44,743 nucleotides of DNA from Polyangium sp. 6x1 (GCF_029946515.1 NZ_JARZHH010000083.1:1-44743), one strand, 5' to 3'. Counted from the stretch's first letter, positions 24,901 to 33,152 are shown. The notes: a model not told the origin generated them from the letters alone. Numbers and translations are program-made.

Positions 24901-26279
24901 AGGCTGAGCGCGACCTTGATGAGCCCGGCAATGCCCGCAGCGGCCTCGGCGTGACCGATGTTGCTCTTGACCGAGCCGATGCGTAGGGGGCGCTCCGGAG
25001 GGCGGCCTTTCCCGTAGACGGCTCCGATGGCGGAGGCCTCGATGGGGTCTCCGAGCTTCGTCCCGGTGCCGTGCGCCTCCACGTAGTCCACGGAAGTCGG
25101 GTCGACGCCGGCCCTTTGGCAGGCCATGGCGAGCAGCGAGCGCTGGGCGCGTGGGCTCGGCGCGGTGAGCCCGTTGCTGCGCCCGTCGTTGTTCGTCGCG
25201 CTGCCGCGGAGCACGCAATGAATGGGGTTGCCGTCCGCGATCGCCCGCGACAGGGGTTTGAGCACCACGAGGCCGGCGCCCTCGGCGCGGGCATAACCGT
25301 CGCCCCCCGCGTCGAAGGGGCGGCAGCGCCCGCCGGGGCTCGTGGCGCCGAACTTCGCCATCTGGACCAGGCTGTCGGGCGCGAGGATGAGGTTGACCCC
25401 CCCCGCGAGCGCCAGCGTGGACTCGCCGCTGCGCAGGCTCTCGCACCCGAGATGCACGGCCACCAGCGAGGCCGAGCAGGCCGTGTCGATGGCCATGCTC
25501 GGCCCCTCGAGCCCCAGCGTGTACGAGACGCGGTTGGCGATGATGCTGTGGTGCACGCCCGTCACGGTGTGCGGGGCGATGGCCGAGAGCCCCAGGCGGC
25601 CGAGGAGCAGGGCGAAGTCGCTCCAGATGGCGCCGACAAAGACGCCCGTCGCAGAACCGGCGAGCGAAAGCGGAGGGATGCCAGCGTCCTCGAGCGCCTC
25701 CCAGGAGAGCTCCAGCATGATGCGCTGCTGCGGATCCATGTGGAGCGCTTCGCGTGGGGAGATGCCGAAGAAGTGCGCATCGAAGCCCGAGACGTCGCGC
25801 AGGAAGCCGCCCTGACGCATGGGAATGGTGCCCGGCGTGGCCGGATCGGGCGCGTGAAGCGCGTCCACGTCGAAGCGATCGCGAGGGATGTCCGTGATCG
25901 CGTCCGTGCCGGAGCGCAAAAGCTCCCAGAAGGCCGCCGGGGAATCGGCTCCCGGGAAACGACAGGCGATCCCGACGACGGCGATGGGCTCGTGCGCGGC
26001 GACCCGAGGCGCCTCCGGGGCGGCCGCAGGGCGCGGGGCGCCGGCAAGGTGGGCCGCGAGCTCGGCGACGCTGGGGAACTCCCACAGCAGCGTGATCGGC
26101 ACCGGGCGTTCGAGCCACGTGGAGAGGCGGCTGGCGAGCGATCCAGCCGTCAGGGAGTCCAGGCCCAGGCGGCGGAAGCTACTGTGTACGTCGACCTGTT
26201 CGGCTGGGATCCGCAGGCATTCGGCGACCGCTACGACCAGCCACCGGACAATGCTCTGCTGCGGAACGCCGAATGCCAC
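21939..26279 (-). CDS. Type I PKS, ACP-KS-AT-AT-ACP (loading plus first extension, no reduction)
   Basis: About 1446 residues. Domains in order: an N-terminal ACP (FRRLGLDSLTAG), a ketosynthase with active-site DTACSASL, EAHGTGT and NIGHAEAAAG, a first acyltransferase (GHSLGE), a second acyltransferase (FPGQGGQW, GHSMGE) and a C-terminal ACP (LKRLGLDSIMAM). There is no KR, DH or ER, so the product stays a beta-ketoacyl thioester. ACP-KS-AT-AT-ACP is the split starter/first-extender design described for myxobacterial pathways such as myxothiazol and stigmatellin. Both ATs have non-standard specificity motifs (AFPSH, EFPMSH). The acidic C-terminus EALAAQLEEGSL could meet the TubC-type domain of the NRPS. 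GTG at 26279 is chosen because GGAGAG lies 5 nt upstream; GTG at 26321 would add 14 residues. Confidence 0.9.
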   Translation of the reverse strand: MAFGVPQQSIVRWLVVAVAECLRIPAEQVDVHSSFRRLGLDSLTAGSLASRLSTWLERPVPITLLWEFPSVAELAAHLAGAPRPAAAPEAPRVAAHEPIAVVGIACRFPGADSPAAFWELLRSGTDAITDIPRDRFDVDALHAPDPATPGTIPMRQGGFLRDVSGFDAHFFGISPREALHMDPQQRIMLELSWEALEDAGIPPLSLAGSATGVFVGAIWSDFALLLGRLGLSAIAPHTVTGVHHSIIANRVSYTLGLEGPSMAIDTACSASLVAVHLGCESLRSGESTLALAGGVNLILAPDSLVQMAKFGATSPGGRCRPFDAGGDGYARAEGAGLVVLKPLSRAIADGNPIHCVLRGSATNNDGRSNGLTAPSPRAQRSLLAMACQRAGVDPTSVDYVEAHGTGTKLGDPIEASAIGAVYGKGRPPERPLRIGSVKSNIGHAEAAAGIAGLIKVALSLRHHELPASLHFGTPNPQIDFASLGIEVQARPGPWPEREGPARAGVSSFGFGGANAHVVLEAWRASERPAWPVAAPNPSSRAPRQPVFYFAGHGSQWLGMARELLVASPLFRARLAACDRAIQAEVGWSLLQELFAPPEASRLNEPDVVQPAIFAVQVALAELWRSWGVVPRAVLGHSLGEVAAAHVAGALTLEDAVRLVCLRGKLTRRLAGQGGLLLVERSRHELAAAIHGMEGVTLAVFNAPTSTALSGERAALERLAAEQRAAGVRCAFVDIAFPSHSPLVDPILGELLAGLSEISPQPTHIPLLSTVTGRFVEGRDLDARYWVRNLREPVDFAGAVDLLAQRGEDLFLEVGPQPALVRFVEQCLAHAGRPGRVVASVHRRAPEGEALLEAAATLQEQGVPVRPHLRDVPGAEAPALPRVLPVSAHTPEALRVRVAGLLSRLGTQPDLDLDDLCYTAACGRSHLGHRVAVVGSTRAGLREQLVAALSHPLGARLSPTEPPRLAFVFPGQGGQWEGMGRELLEQEPAFRHALLSCDAALAPYLGGSIAARLSEGKAIEDRADVAQPALFAFQVALCRLWESLGVRAAAVVGHSMGEVAAAHVAGALSLEDAARVICARSRHLRSLHGRGTMAIVESSPDELAAALARWSGRASVAARNGPRSFALAGEREAVEALVAEVQAQGAFARVMGPEFPMSHCPQVEPVQGALARDLAGVTPRRAALPLYSTTTGLVAEGPELDTRHWVRNVREPVHFHEQVRALLRDGVRLLLEVGPHPLLGHACEQTVAEEGVSAVILHSLRRGEGQRYLYEALAQLYTCGVEVDWHAVQRRGGRFLPLPAYPWQRKPYWPEGLSGTTLPKPEINAAPAPEVPELSRLEQAVRDAQGAPEPALVEQILRLRASAILQLPASMLPPESSLKRLGLDSIMAMQLNNRLRALLQVDVPVSLLLEDRALRALAQGLCAHVREARKPVIDAEALAAQLEEGSL

Positions 26280-26362
26280 CCACACTCTCCCTGATGGTCC
26301 AAAAGAAGTGACGGCCGCCACGCTAGCATGGACGGAATCTGCGTGCTAATGGGAGAAATGTT

Positions 26363-26381
26363 ATTTGCAAAACAAATCATA
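26363..26381 (-). promoter_or_regulatory. AT-rich island upstream of the PKS, possible promoter
   Basis: In otherwise GC-rich DNA, 26358-26382 is strongly A/T rich. It holds a short inverted repeat (ATTTG at 26363-26367, CAAAT at 26373-26377) and, on the minus strand, TATGAT at 26376-26381, a good -10-like hexamer about 100 nt before the PKS start. No matching -35 hexamer is seen at 17 nt. It could be an activator-dependent promoter or operator. Confidence 0.3.
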
Positions 26382-26399
26382 TCCCATGGGCGCTAACTC

Positions 26400-26546
26400 C
26401 TACCCGAGCCAATAGGTGGGCTTCGGCGCCATGGTCGCGGAGAGACGCGCCGCGAGGCGCTGCGCAATCGCGGCCGTATCGACGCCCGCGTGCTCGGTGA
26501 GGCTCTCGACAACGGGATAGCGTCCTCCCTGGAATTTTGCTACGCA
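26400..26546 (-). pseudogene. 3' remnant of an unidentified gene
   Basis: About 48 codons on the minus strand (VAKFQGGRYPVVESLTEHAG, then VDTAAIAQRLAARLSATMAP, then KPTYWLG and a TAG) have strong G/C third-position bias and a protein-like composition. There is no start codon before the frame runs into the antisense of the ABC ATPase gene. It looks like the surviving end of a gene truncated by rearrangement between the PKS operon and the exporter. The family is not recognised. Confidence 0.4.
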
Positions 26547-26553
26547 TCCAATC

Positions 26554-27231
26554 GTGATCCACCTCGAGAGGGTCAACAAGTCGTACCACCTGGGGCACCA
26601 CGCGCTGCACGTGCTGCGCAACGTCGACCTCACTATCGAGGAAGGCGAGCTCGTATCCATCATGGGCTCCTCCGGGTCGGGCAAGTCCACGCTGCTCAAC
26701 ATCCTCGGCATCCTCGACGACTACGACAGCGGCACCTACCGGCTCGGCGACGCGCTCATCCGCGACCTCTCCGAGAGCCGCGCCGCGCAGTACAGGAACC
26801 GCTTCATCGGGTTCGTGTTTCAATCGTTCAATTTGCTCCCCTTCAAGACGGCCGCGGAGAACGTCGCGCTCCCGCTGTTTTACCAGGGCGTCCCGCGGGC
26901 CCGGCGGAATGCGCTCGCGCTCGAGTACCTCGCCCGCGTCGGCCTCGAGGCCTGGGCCATGCACCTGCCCGCCGAGATGTCGGGCGGGCAAAAACAGCGC
27001 GTCGCCATCGCGCGCGCGCTCATCACGAAGCCGCGGGTGCTGCTCGCGGACGAGCCCACCGGCGCGCTCGATTCGAAGACCTCCGAGCAGATCATGAATT
27101 TGCTGATCGACGTGAACGCCTCCGGTGTCACGGTCGTCATCGTCACGCACGAGCCCAAGGTCGCCGCGCGGACCCACCGCACGATCCGGCTGCGCGACGG
27201 CGTCATCGAGGCGGACGAGGACCGGGCGTGA
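26554..27231 (+). CDS. ABC transporter ATP-binding protein (MacB/LolD type)
   Basis: A 225-residue nucleotide-binding subunit with Walker A (GSSGSGKST), Q-loop (FVFQSFNLL), signature (MSGGQKQRVAIARAL), Walker B (VLLADEPTGALD) and the H-loop (VIVTHEP). The EPTGALDSKT ending is typical of the LolD/MacB/FtsE group, which powers FtsX-fold permeases rather than importers. It starts at GTG 26554 and overlaps the first permease gene as GTGA. It is divergent from the PKS operon across a short gap, which makes export of that product or self-protection a reasonable hypothesis. Confidence 0.92.
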   Translation: MIHLERVNKSYHLGHHALHVLRNVDLTIEEGELVSIMGSSGSGKSTLLNILGILDDYDSGTYRLGDALIRDLSESRAAQYRNRFIGFVFQSFNLLPFKTAAENVALPLFYQGVPRARRNALALEYLARVGLEAWAMHLPAEMSGGQKQRVAIARALITKPRVLLADEPTGALDSKTSEQIMNLLIDVNASGVTVVIVTHEPKVAARTHRTIRLRDGVIEADEDRA

Positions 27232-28460
27232 GCCTCGACCGGCTCGTCGAGCTCGTCGAGACCCTCCGGACGGCCAAGCTTCGGACGGCGCTCACCGCGC
27301 TCAGCGTCGCGTGGGGGATCTTCATGCTCGTCATCCTGCTCGGCTCGGGCGCGGGCATTCAAAATGGCGCCGAGCACCAGTTCCGCGACGACGCGACGAA
27401 TTCGTTGTGGATCTGGCCGGGCGCGACCTCGCTGCCCTTCGAGGGGCATAAAATCGGGCGCAACGTCCGCCTCACGGACGAGGACTACGACGCGGTCAAG
27501 CGCCACGTCGACGGCGTCGTCCACATCACGGGGCGCTTCTATTTGCAGGGGCAATTCACCGTCTCCTACCACGGCGCCGTCTCGTCCTTCGACGTGCGCG
27601 CCTGTCACCCCGACCATCAGTTCCTCGAGAACACGCTCATCACGAGCGGCCGCTTCATCAACCAGCTCGACCTCGCCGAGAACCGCAAGGTCGCCGTGAT
27701 CGGGCCCGTCGCCGTCGAAAGGCTCTTCAAAGGGAAGGACCCGATCGGTGAATGGATCAACGTGCGCGGCATGATGGTCCGCGTCGTCGGCGTCTTCGAG
27801 GACGAGGGCGGCGAGGAGGAGCAAAGCAAGATTTACATCCCCATCTCCACCGCGCAGATGGCGTACGGCGGCGCCTCCCAGATCCACCAGCTCATGTTCA
27901 CGATCGACGAGAAGACCGACGTCGAGCACAGCGTCGCCGTCGCCGGCCAGACGAAGCGGCTCCTCGCGGCGCGGCACCATTTCTCGCCCGAGGACAAACG
28001 CGCCTTGAGGGTTCGCAATACCGTCGAGGATTTTCAACGGATCGTGATGCTCTTCCAGCGGATCCGCGTCTTCATCTGGATCGTCGGCATCGGCACGATC
28101 GTCGCCGGTATCGTCGGGGTCGGCAACATCATGCTGATCTCGGTACGCGAGCGGACGAAGGAGATCGGGATCCGCAAGGCGCTCGGCGCGACGCCGTGGG
28201 CGATCGTCTCGCAGATCGTCCTGGAGGCGCTGATCGTGACGGGCGTCTCCGGGTACCTCGGGCTCTTCGCGGGCATCGCCACGCTCGAGCTCGTTCGCAA
28301 GCACGTGCCGCCGAGCGATTTCTTCCGCGACCCGAGCGTCAACCTCGGCGTCGTCGTCGGGGCGACCGTGCTCCTCGTGCTCTCCGGCCTCCTCGCAGGC
28401 TATTTCCCGGCCCGCATGGCGGCCCGGGTGAACCCGATCGTCGCCCTGAGGGCCGAATGA
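27228..28460 (+). CDS. MacB-like ABC permease 1
   Basis: A 410-residue permease of the FtsX/MacB fold: one N-terminal helix (TALTALSVAWGIFMLVILLG), a large periplasmic domain of about 230 residues, and three C-terminal helices ending GYFPARMAARVNPIVALRAE, the standard signature. The conserved IMLISVRERTKEIGIRKALG lies between helices 2 and 3. GTG at 27228 overlaps the ATPase stop (GTGA) and its own stop overlaps the second permease (ATGA), so all are translated together. It probably forms a heterodimer with the next gene. Confidence 0.9.
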   Translation: MSLDRLVELVETLRTAKLRTALTALSVAWGIFMLVILLGSGAGIQNGAEHQFRDDATNSLWIWPGATSLPFEGHKIGRNVRLTDEDYDAVKRHVDGVVHITGRFYLQGQFTVSYHGAVSSFDVRACHPDHQFLENTLITSGRFINQLDLAENRKVAVIGPVAVERLFKGKDPIGEWINVRGMMVRVVGVFEDEGGEEEQSKIYIPISTAQMAYGGASQIHQLMFTIDEKTDVEHSVAVAGQTKRLLAARHHFSPEDKRALRVRNTVEDFQRIVMLFQRIRVFIWIVGIGTIVAGIVGVGNIMLISVRERTKEIGIRKALGATPWAIVSQIVLEALIVTGVSGYLGLFAGIATLELVRKHVPPSDFFRDPSVNLGVVVGATVLLVLSGLLAGYFPARMAARVNPIVALRAE

Positions 28461-29722
28461 TCGACATCGACCAGTGGACCGAGATCTTCGGGACGCTGCG
28501 GCGCAACGCGCTGCGGACGACGCTGACGGCCGTCGGCGTCTTCTGGGGCGTGCTCATGCTGATCGTCATGGTCGGCTTTGGCAACGGCCTCGAGGGGGGC
28601 ATACGCCGTGACATGGCCGGGCTCGCGACGAAAAGTTTATTTGTATGGGGATGGCGAACCTCGTTGCCCTACAAGGGCATGCGCCCCGGCAAGTTCGTGC
28701 GGCTGACGCGCGCGGACGCGAGCGCGCTCGAGGCGAACATCCCCGAGATCGACGCGGTCGCGCCCCGCGCCTCGCTCGGCAATCGCGGGGCGGGCGCGCT
28801 CGTGACGCGTGGCGAGAAGACGGGGAGCTTCTCGGTCTTCGGCGACGTGCCCGCGTTCATTCGAATCCAGCCGCAGACCATGATCGCCGGGCGCTTCCTG
28901 AATGCGCTCGACATGGAGCACAGGCGCAAGGTTGCCGTCATCGGGAACCAGGTCGCCGACGTCCTCTTCCCTCACGACCCCGATCCGACCGGCGAGACGA
29001 TTCGCATCAAGGGCGTCGATTTCATGGTCGTTGGCGTCTTCCGCACGAAAGCCGAGGGGGACAGGGGCGACCGGATCGCGAATACCATTCACACGCCGCT
29101 CTCGACGTTCCAGCAAACGCTGCGCAAGGAACCCTGGGTGAATACCTTCGCCGTCCTCGTCCGGGACGACGGCGATGCGAGCGCGGTGGAGCGCCGCATC
29201 CACGATGAGCTCGCGCGGCTCCACCGATTCTCGCCCGAAGACAAGGAGGCGGTCGAGAGCTGGAATGCCGAGGCGGAGTTCAAGAAGATCGCGGGCCTCT
29301 TCATCGGCATTTCGCTGTTGATATGGATCGTCGGCAGCGTGACGTTGCTCGCGGGGATCATCGGCGTGAGCAACATCATGATGATCAGCGTCCGGGAGCG
29401 GACGCGCGAGATCGGGGTCCGGCGCGCGATCGGCGCGACGCCGGGCACGATCATCGGCATGATCTTGAAGGAATCGACGGTGCTGACGGCCGCGGCAGGC
29501 TACCTGGGCCTCGCCGCGGGGGTGGGCGTGCTCGAGCTGATCGGGCGCGTGATGAAATCGAGCGAGGGCGGCGGGCCTTCTCTCTTCGATCCGCCGCGCG
29601 CGGATTTCGGGGTGGCCATGGCAGCGACGGCGGTGGTCGTCCTCGGTGGTGCAATCGCCGGTTTTTTCCCGGCATGGAACGCGGTGCGCATCCGACTGGT
29701 GGTCGCGCTCCGCGATGAGTGA
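28457..29722 (+). CDS. MacB-like ABC permease 2
   Basis: A 421-residue second FtsX/MacB-type permease with the same layout as its neighbour: N-terminal helix (TTLTAVGVFWGVLMLIVMVG), a periplasmic domain, and three C-terminal helices with IMMISVRERTREIGVRRAIG, ending FFPAWNAVRIRLVVALRDE. The two permeases are clearly paralogous and presumably pair to form the channel of a tripartite exporter. ATG at 28457 overlaps the previous stop by four bases, and its stop overlaps the adaptor gene start by eight. Confidence 0.9.
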   Translation: MIDIDQWTEIFGTLRRNALRTTLTAVGVFWGVLMLIVMVGFGNGLEGGIRRDMAGLATKSLFVWGWRTSLPYKGMRPGKFVRLTRADASALEANIPEIDAVAPRASLGNRGAGALVTRGEKTGSFSVFGDVPAFIRIQPQTMIAGRFLNALDMEHRRKVAVIGNQVADVLFPHDPDPTGETIRIKGVDFMVVGVFRTKAEGDRGDRIANTIHTPLSTFQQTLRKEPWVNTFAVLVRDDGDASAVERRIHDELARLHRFSPEDKEAVESWNAEAEFKKIAGLFIGISLLIWIVGSVTLLAGIIGVSNIMMISVRERTREIGVRRAIGATPGTIIGMILKESTVLTAAAGYLGLAAGVGVLELIGRVMKSSEGGGPSLFDPPRADFGVAMAATAVVVLGGAIAGFFPAWNAVRIRLVVALRDE

Positions 29723-30944
29723 GACGATGAGCGACGCAGAGCGAGCGAACGGGGGCAAAGAAGAGCGCGGCGCGGATGGGCCCGAGCCAGGAGACGAGGC
29801 CGCGGCGCCTCCTCCGCCGCGCAGGAGTGGCAAGGCGCTGCGCGCGCTCCGGACCGCGCTCGTCTCCCTCGTCTTGCTGGCGATCCTCGGGGGCTTCGTG
29901 GGGACGCTGTTTTTCCTCTACGAACGCTCGAAGGGCCCGCCGCCGGTGGTGAAGACCGAGAAGGCGGCCGTGAGCGACATCGTGCGAAAAGCCGTCGCGA
30001 CCGGGTCGATCGTGCCGCGACGCGAGGTGCTGATCAAGCCGCGCGTCTCCGGGATTCTGAAGACGATCCACGTCGTGGCCGGGCAGTTGATCAAGGAAGG
30101 CGACTTGATCGCGGAGGTGACGATCATCCCGGACGTGGTGGCGTTGACCCGCGCCGAGGGGCAGGTGCGATCCGCGAACATCTCGCTGAAGCACGCCACG
30201 CTGGAGCTCGAGCGGGCGAAACGCCTTCGCGAAGGTGGCCTGCTCTCGGAGCTCGATCTGTCGAGCCGGCAGCTCGATCGCGACATCAAGGCCGCGGAGG
30301 TCGCGGCCGCGAACGAGGGATTGACGGTGGCGCGCGAGGGGGCGATCGCGCGAAGCGACAAATCGAGCAACACGCAGATCCGCGCCACGGTCGCGGGTAC
30401 GGTGCTGGACGTGCCCGTGATCCAGGGCGCGAGCGTGATCGAGGCGAACAATTTCAATGAAGGGACGACGATCGCGATCATCGCCGACATGAGCGACATG
30501 ATCTTCCTCGGCACCGTGGACGAGGCCGACGTCGGGAAGATATCGACGGGGATGGACGCCTCCATCCAGATCGGCGCGATCGAGAACCGGACATTTGACG
30601 GGAAGCTCGAGTTCATCGCCTCGAAAGGAAAGCTGGTCGACGGCGCCATTCAATTCGAGGTGCGGGCCGCGCTGGCGCCCGTGCAGGGCGTGACGATCCG
30701 CGCAGGCTACAGCGCGAACGCGGGGATCGTGCTCGAAAAACGGACGCAGACGCTCGCGCTGAACGAAAAGCTGGTGTCTTTCGAGGGGGACAAACCTTAC
30801 GTGGAGGTGAAGGTCGCCGTCGATCGATTCGAGCGGCGCAACATCGAGGTGGGGATCAGCGACGGTATCAAGATCGAGGTGAAGAGCGGCGTGGCGGCGA
30901 ACGACGAGATCAAGGTGCCGGAGGCGAACGCGGGGAAGAAGTAG
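29715..30944 (+). CDS. MacA/HlyD-like periplasmic adaptor
   Basis: A 409-residue membrane-fusion protein. The cytoplasmic N-terminus is low-complexity (Glu, Ala, Pro). One membrane helix (ALVSLVLLAILGGFVGTLFF) follows near residues 50-70, then a lipoyl-like half (VLIKPRVSGILKTIHVVAGQ), a helical hairpin (RSANISLKHATLELERAKRL) and a beta-barrel domain with YSANAGIVLEKRTQTLALNE. It would link the inner-membrane permeases to an outer-membrane TolC-like channel, which is not encoded here. ATG at 29715 overlaps the permease stop; ATG at 29727 is an alternative. Its last 35 bp overlap the convergent MFS gene. Confidence 0.88.
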   Translation: MSETMSDAERANGGKEERGADGPEPGDEAAAPPPPRRSGKALRALRTALVSLVLLAILGGFVGTLFFLYERSKGPPPVVKTEKAAVSDIVRKAVATGSIVPRREVLIKPRVSGILKTIHVVAGQLIKEGDLIAEVTIIPDVVALTRAEGQVRSANISLKHATLELERAKRLREGGLLSELDLSSRQLDRDIKAAEVAAANEGLTVAREGAIARSDKSSNTQIRATVAGTVLDVPVIQGASVIEANNFNEGTTIAIIADMSDMIFLGTVDEADVGKISTGMDASIQIGAIENRTFDGKLEFIASKGKLVDGAIQFEVRAALAPVQGVTIRAGYSANAGIVLEKRTQTLALNEKLVSFEGDKPYVEVKVAVDRFERRNIEVGISDGIKIEVKSGVAANDEIKVPEANAGKK

Positions 30945-32355
30945 AAGGCGCGGCGGGCCGGGTATCCACGCCCAGGCAGAAAAGCCCGGTGATCAGCGCG
31001 AGCACGATGTGCAGACCGTACAGTCGGTTGAAGTCCGCCCGCGCGAGCGTCGTGTGACCGAGCAGCGCGACCGCGAGCGCGACGCCGAGCACCGAGCCCA
31101 TTTGCCGTGTCGCTTGGTTCACCGCGCTTCCCACCGCGTAGTTCGCCGGGGGCAATCGACTCACGGCCGAGGCGGAGAGGGACGGGAGCACCAGGCCCAC
31201 GGCCACGCCGCTCATCAACAATCCTGGCAGCCAATGCAGGACGTAGTTCGGCTGCGGCCCCGGCACGAGCAGGAACCACAGGCTGCTCGCGGCGTACAGG
31301 AGCGAGCCGCCGACGAGGAACCGGCGGTGGCCGACGCGCGCAGCCTGACGACCACAGAAGATGGCCGTCGGGACGACCAGAAGCGGCCCCGGCGTCACGG
31401 CCACGCCGGCCAGCGGCAACGAGTAACCCCAGATGCCGCGCATGTAGAAAAAGAAGCCGAGGAACATCATCGAAAACGCAGCGCCGAAGGCGAACGTCGC
31501 TGCGTTGACGTGGCGGTACGTCCGATTCTCGAAGAGCGCGAGATTCACGAGCGGCGCGCGGCTGTACCGTGACCACGCGAGGAAGGCCGCGCCGGCCGCG
31601 ACGCCCGTGACGGCGATCGCCGCGAGCTCTCCGCGCGTGCGTGCGGGAGACTCGGTCTCGACGATGGCCAGCGCGAGCGCGCCCACGCACAGCATCAGCA
31701 GCGCCATCCCCACGCCATCCACGCGCTTTTGATCCGAGCTCGGGACGGACTCGTCGAGGTGGACGGCGCCGCGCCAGAGCGCCAGCGCGCCCAGCGGGAG
31801 ATTGATGTAGAAAGCCCACGGCCAGCCCGCCACGTCGGTGATGAAGCTGCCGAGGCTGGGCCCGACGGCCGCGGCGAGGCCGCCCACGGCGCCCCAGAGG
31901 CTCACGACGATCGCACGCCGTTCGGCTGGAAAGGCCGCGATGACGATCGAAAGGGAAGCCGGCGTCAGCAGCGCCGCGCCGATGGCCTGCGCGACGCGGG
32001 CGGCCACCAGGAGCGAGACGCTGGAAGCGAGCCCGCACGCCGCCGACGCCGCGAGGAACAACGCGACGCCGATCAAAAACACGCGCTTGCGCCCGTGCGT
32101 ATCCGCGAGCCCACCCGCAGGAATGAGCATTGCGGCGTATACGACGGTGTACGCATTGAGCACCCAGGACAGCTCCGCCGCCGTGGTGTGGCCGAAGCTC
32201 TGGCGTAGCGCGTCGAATGCGGAGAACAGCATCGTCGTGTCGAGCGACACGAGGAATGCGGCGACGCTCGCGATCCAGAACACGCGCCAGGGGGCGGCGG
32301 GGGCAGCGTCGGGGGCGGCGGCGGTGGAGGGGACCGTGGCGACCATGGGCGTCAC
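30910..32355 (-). CDS. MFS drug exporter, DHA2 (EmrB/QacA) family
   Basis: A 481-residue permease with about 14 hydrophobic helices. It has the family marks LSWVLNAYTVVYAAMLIPAG followed by GLADTHGRKRVFLIG (motif A) and the proline- and glycine-rich motif C region AAVGPSLGSFI. DHA2 transporters use the proton gradient to expel drugs or metabolites. GTG at 32355 overlaps the SDR stop (GTGA); an ATG three codons later (32346) is an alternative. It is co-transcribed with the SDR from the promoter at 33140-33168. The tail overlaps the convergent adaptor gene by 35 bp. Confidence 0.88.
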   Translation of the reverse strand: MTPMVATVPSTAAAPDAAPAAPWRVFWIASVAAFLVSLDTTMLFSAFDALRQSFGHTTAAELSWVLNAYTVVYAAMLIPAGGLADTHGRKRVFLIGVALFLAASAACGLASSVSLLVAARVAQAIGAALLTPASLSIVIAAFPAERRAIVVSLWGAVGGLAAAVGPSLGSFITDVAGWPWAFYINLPLGALALWRGAVHLDESVPSSDQKRVDGVGMALLMLCVGALALAIVETESPARTRGELAAIAVTGVAAGAAFLAWSRYSRAPLVNLALFENRTYRHVNAATFAFGAAFSMMFLGFFFYMRGIWGYSLPLAGVAVTPGPLLVVPTAIFCGRQAARVGHRRFLVGGSLLYAASSLWFLLVPGPQPNYVLHWLPGLLMSGVAVGLVLPSLSASAVSRLPPANYAVGSAVNQATRQMGSVLGVALAVALLGHTTLARADFNRLYGLHIVLALITGLFCLGVDTRPAAPSTSSPRSPPAP

Positions 32356-33059
32356 CGCGGGACCAGATAAATCGCGGGCTCGGCGCTCAGCTTGCGCTTG
32401 ACCTCGCGGGTCAGCTCATCGGCCAGCACCTCGCTTTCGCCGGCTTCCAGCGCGTCGAGGGCGCGGGCGACGATGTCCTCGGGCGTGGCCTTGGGCGCGC
32501 TGATGCCGTGGGTCAGGTCGGTGTCGACGAAGCCCATGTGCAGCGTCAGCACCTGCGTGCCCTGCGGGCGCAGGTCGTTGCGGAGCGCGTTGCTCAAGCT
32601 CCACAGCGCGGCTTTCGACACGGCGTAGTTGGCCAGGGTCGGGCTCGAGAGCCAGCTTGCGACGGAGGCGACGTTGAGCAAGGCGCCGCCGCCGTTCTGC
32701 GAAAGCACGGGCGCGAATGCCTGGGCGACGCGGAGCACGCCGAAGACGTTGGTCTCCAGGTGGCGGCGCAGCACGGCCTCGGCCTCGGGGGTGTTGAAGC
32801 TGCCCAGCGTGGCGATGCCGGCGTTGTTGATGACGAGCGTGGTGTCGCTCGCTGCCGCAGCCGCGGCGCTCACGTCCTCGGGCGAGGTCACGTCGAGCTT
32901 CACGGGCGTCACGCCTGCGAGCTCGATGCTCGAAGGGTTGCGCGCGGCGGCGTAGACCTTGCGCGCCCCGCGCTCGAGGACGGCCTTCGCGAAGGCCAGG
33001 CCGATACCGCGGTTGGCGCCAGTGATGAAGACGGTCGCGTTCTGGATGTTCATGGTCAT
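32352..33059 (-). CDS. Short-chain dehydrogenase/reductase (SDR)
   Basis: A 235-residue classical SDR: NAD(P)-binding TGANRGIG near residues 14-21, NNAGIA near 79, catalytic Ser in NVASVASW and YAVSK. It should oxidise an alcohol or reduce a carbonyl with a nicotinamide cofactor; the substrate cannot be read from sequence. It is the first gene of a two-gene operon with the MFS exporter, behind a very good sigma-70 promoter with tandem repeats over the -10. No regulator gene is adjacent, so control would come from elsewhere. Confidence 0.9.
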   Translation of the reverse strand: MTMNIQNATVFITGANRGIGLAFAKAVLERGARKVYAAARNPSSIELAGVTPVKLDVTSPEDVSAAAAAASDTTLVINNAGIATLGSFNTPEAEAVLRRHLETNVFGVLRVAQAFAPVLSQNGGGALLNVASVASWLSSPTLANYAVSKAALWSLSNALRNDLRPQGTQVLTLHMGFVDTDLTHGISAPKATPEDIVARALDALEAGESEVLADELTREVKRKLSAEPAIYLVPR

Positions 33060-33124
33060 GTCCGGGTGATCGTTGTGTTTTTTGCAGCACGAGGCGCGGC
33101 GTCGGGGTCCGCGCCAGGGAGCGA

Positions 33125-33152
33125 CATATTACGACAATCATATTACGACCAT
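33125..33152. promoter_or_regulatory. Tandem 14-bp operator-like repeats
   Basis: CATATTACGACAAT (33125-33138) is followed directly by CATATTACGACCAT (33139-33152), 13 of 14 identical, with a degenerate third unit starting CATACGCAT at 33153. The second unit contains the -10 hexamer of the SDR promoter. A protein bound here would block RNA polymerase, so a TetR-, MarR- or HxlR-type repressor is likely. Confidence 0.6.

Noticed and set aside
22185-24986. 933-codon plus-strand open frame
   Set aside because: Antisense to the PKS acyltransferases; low-complexity shadow.
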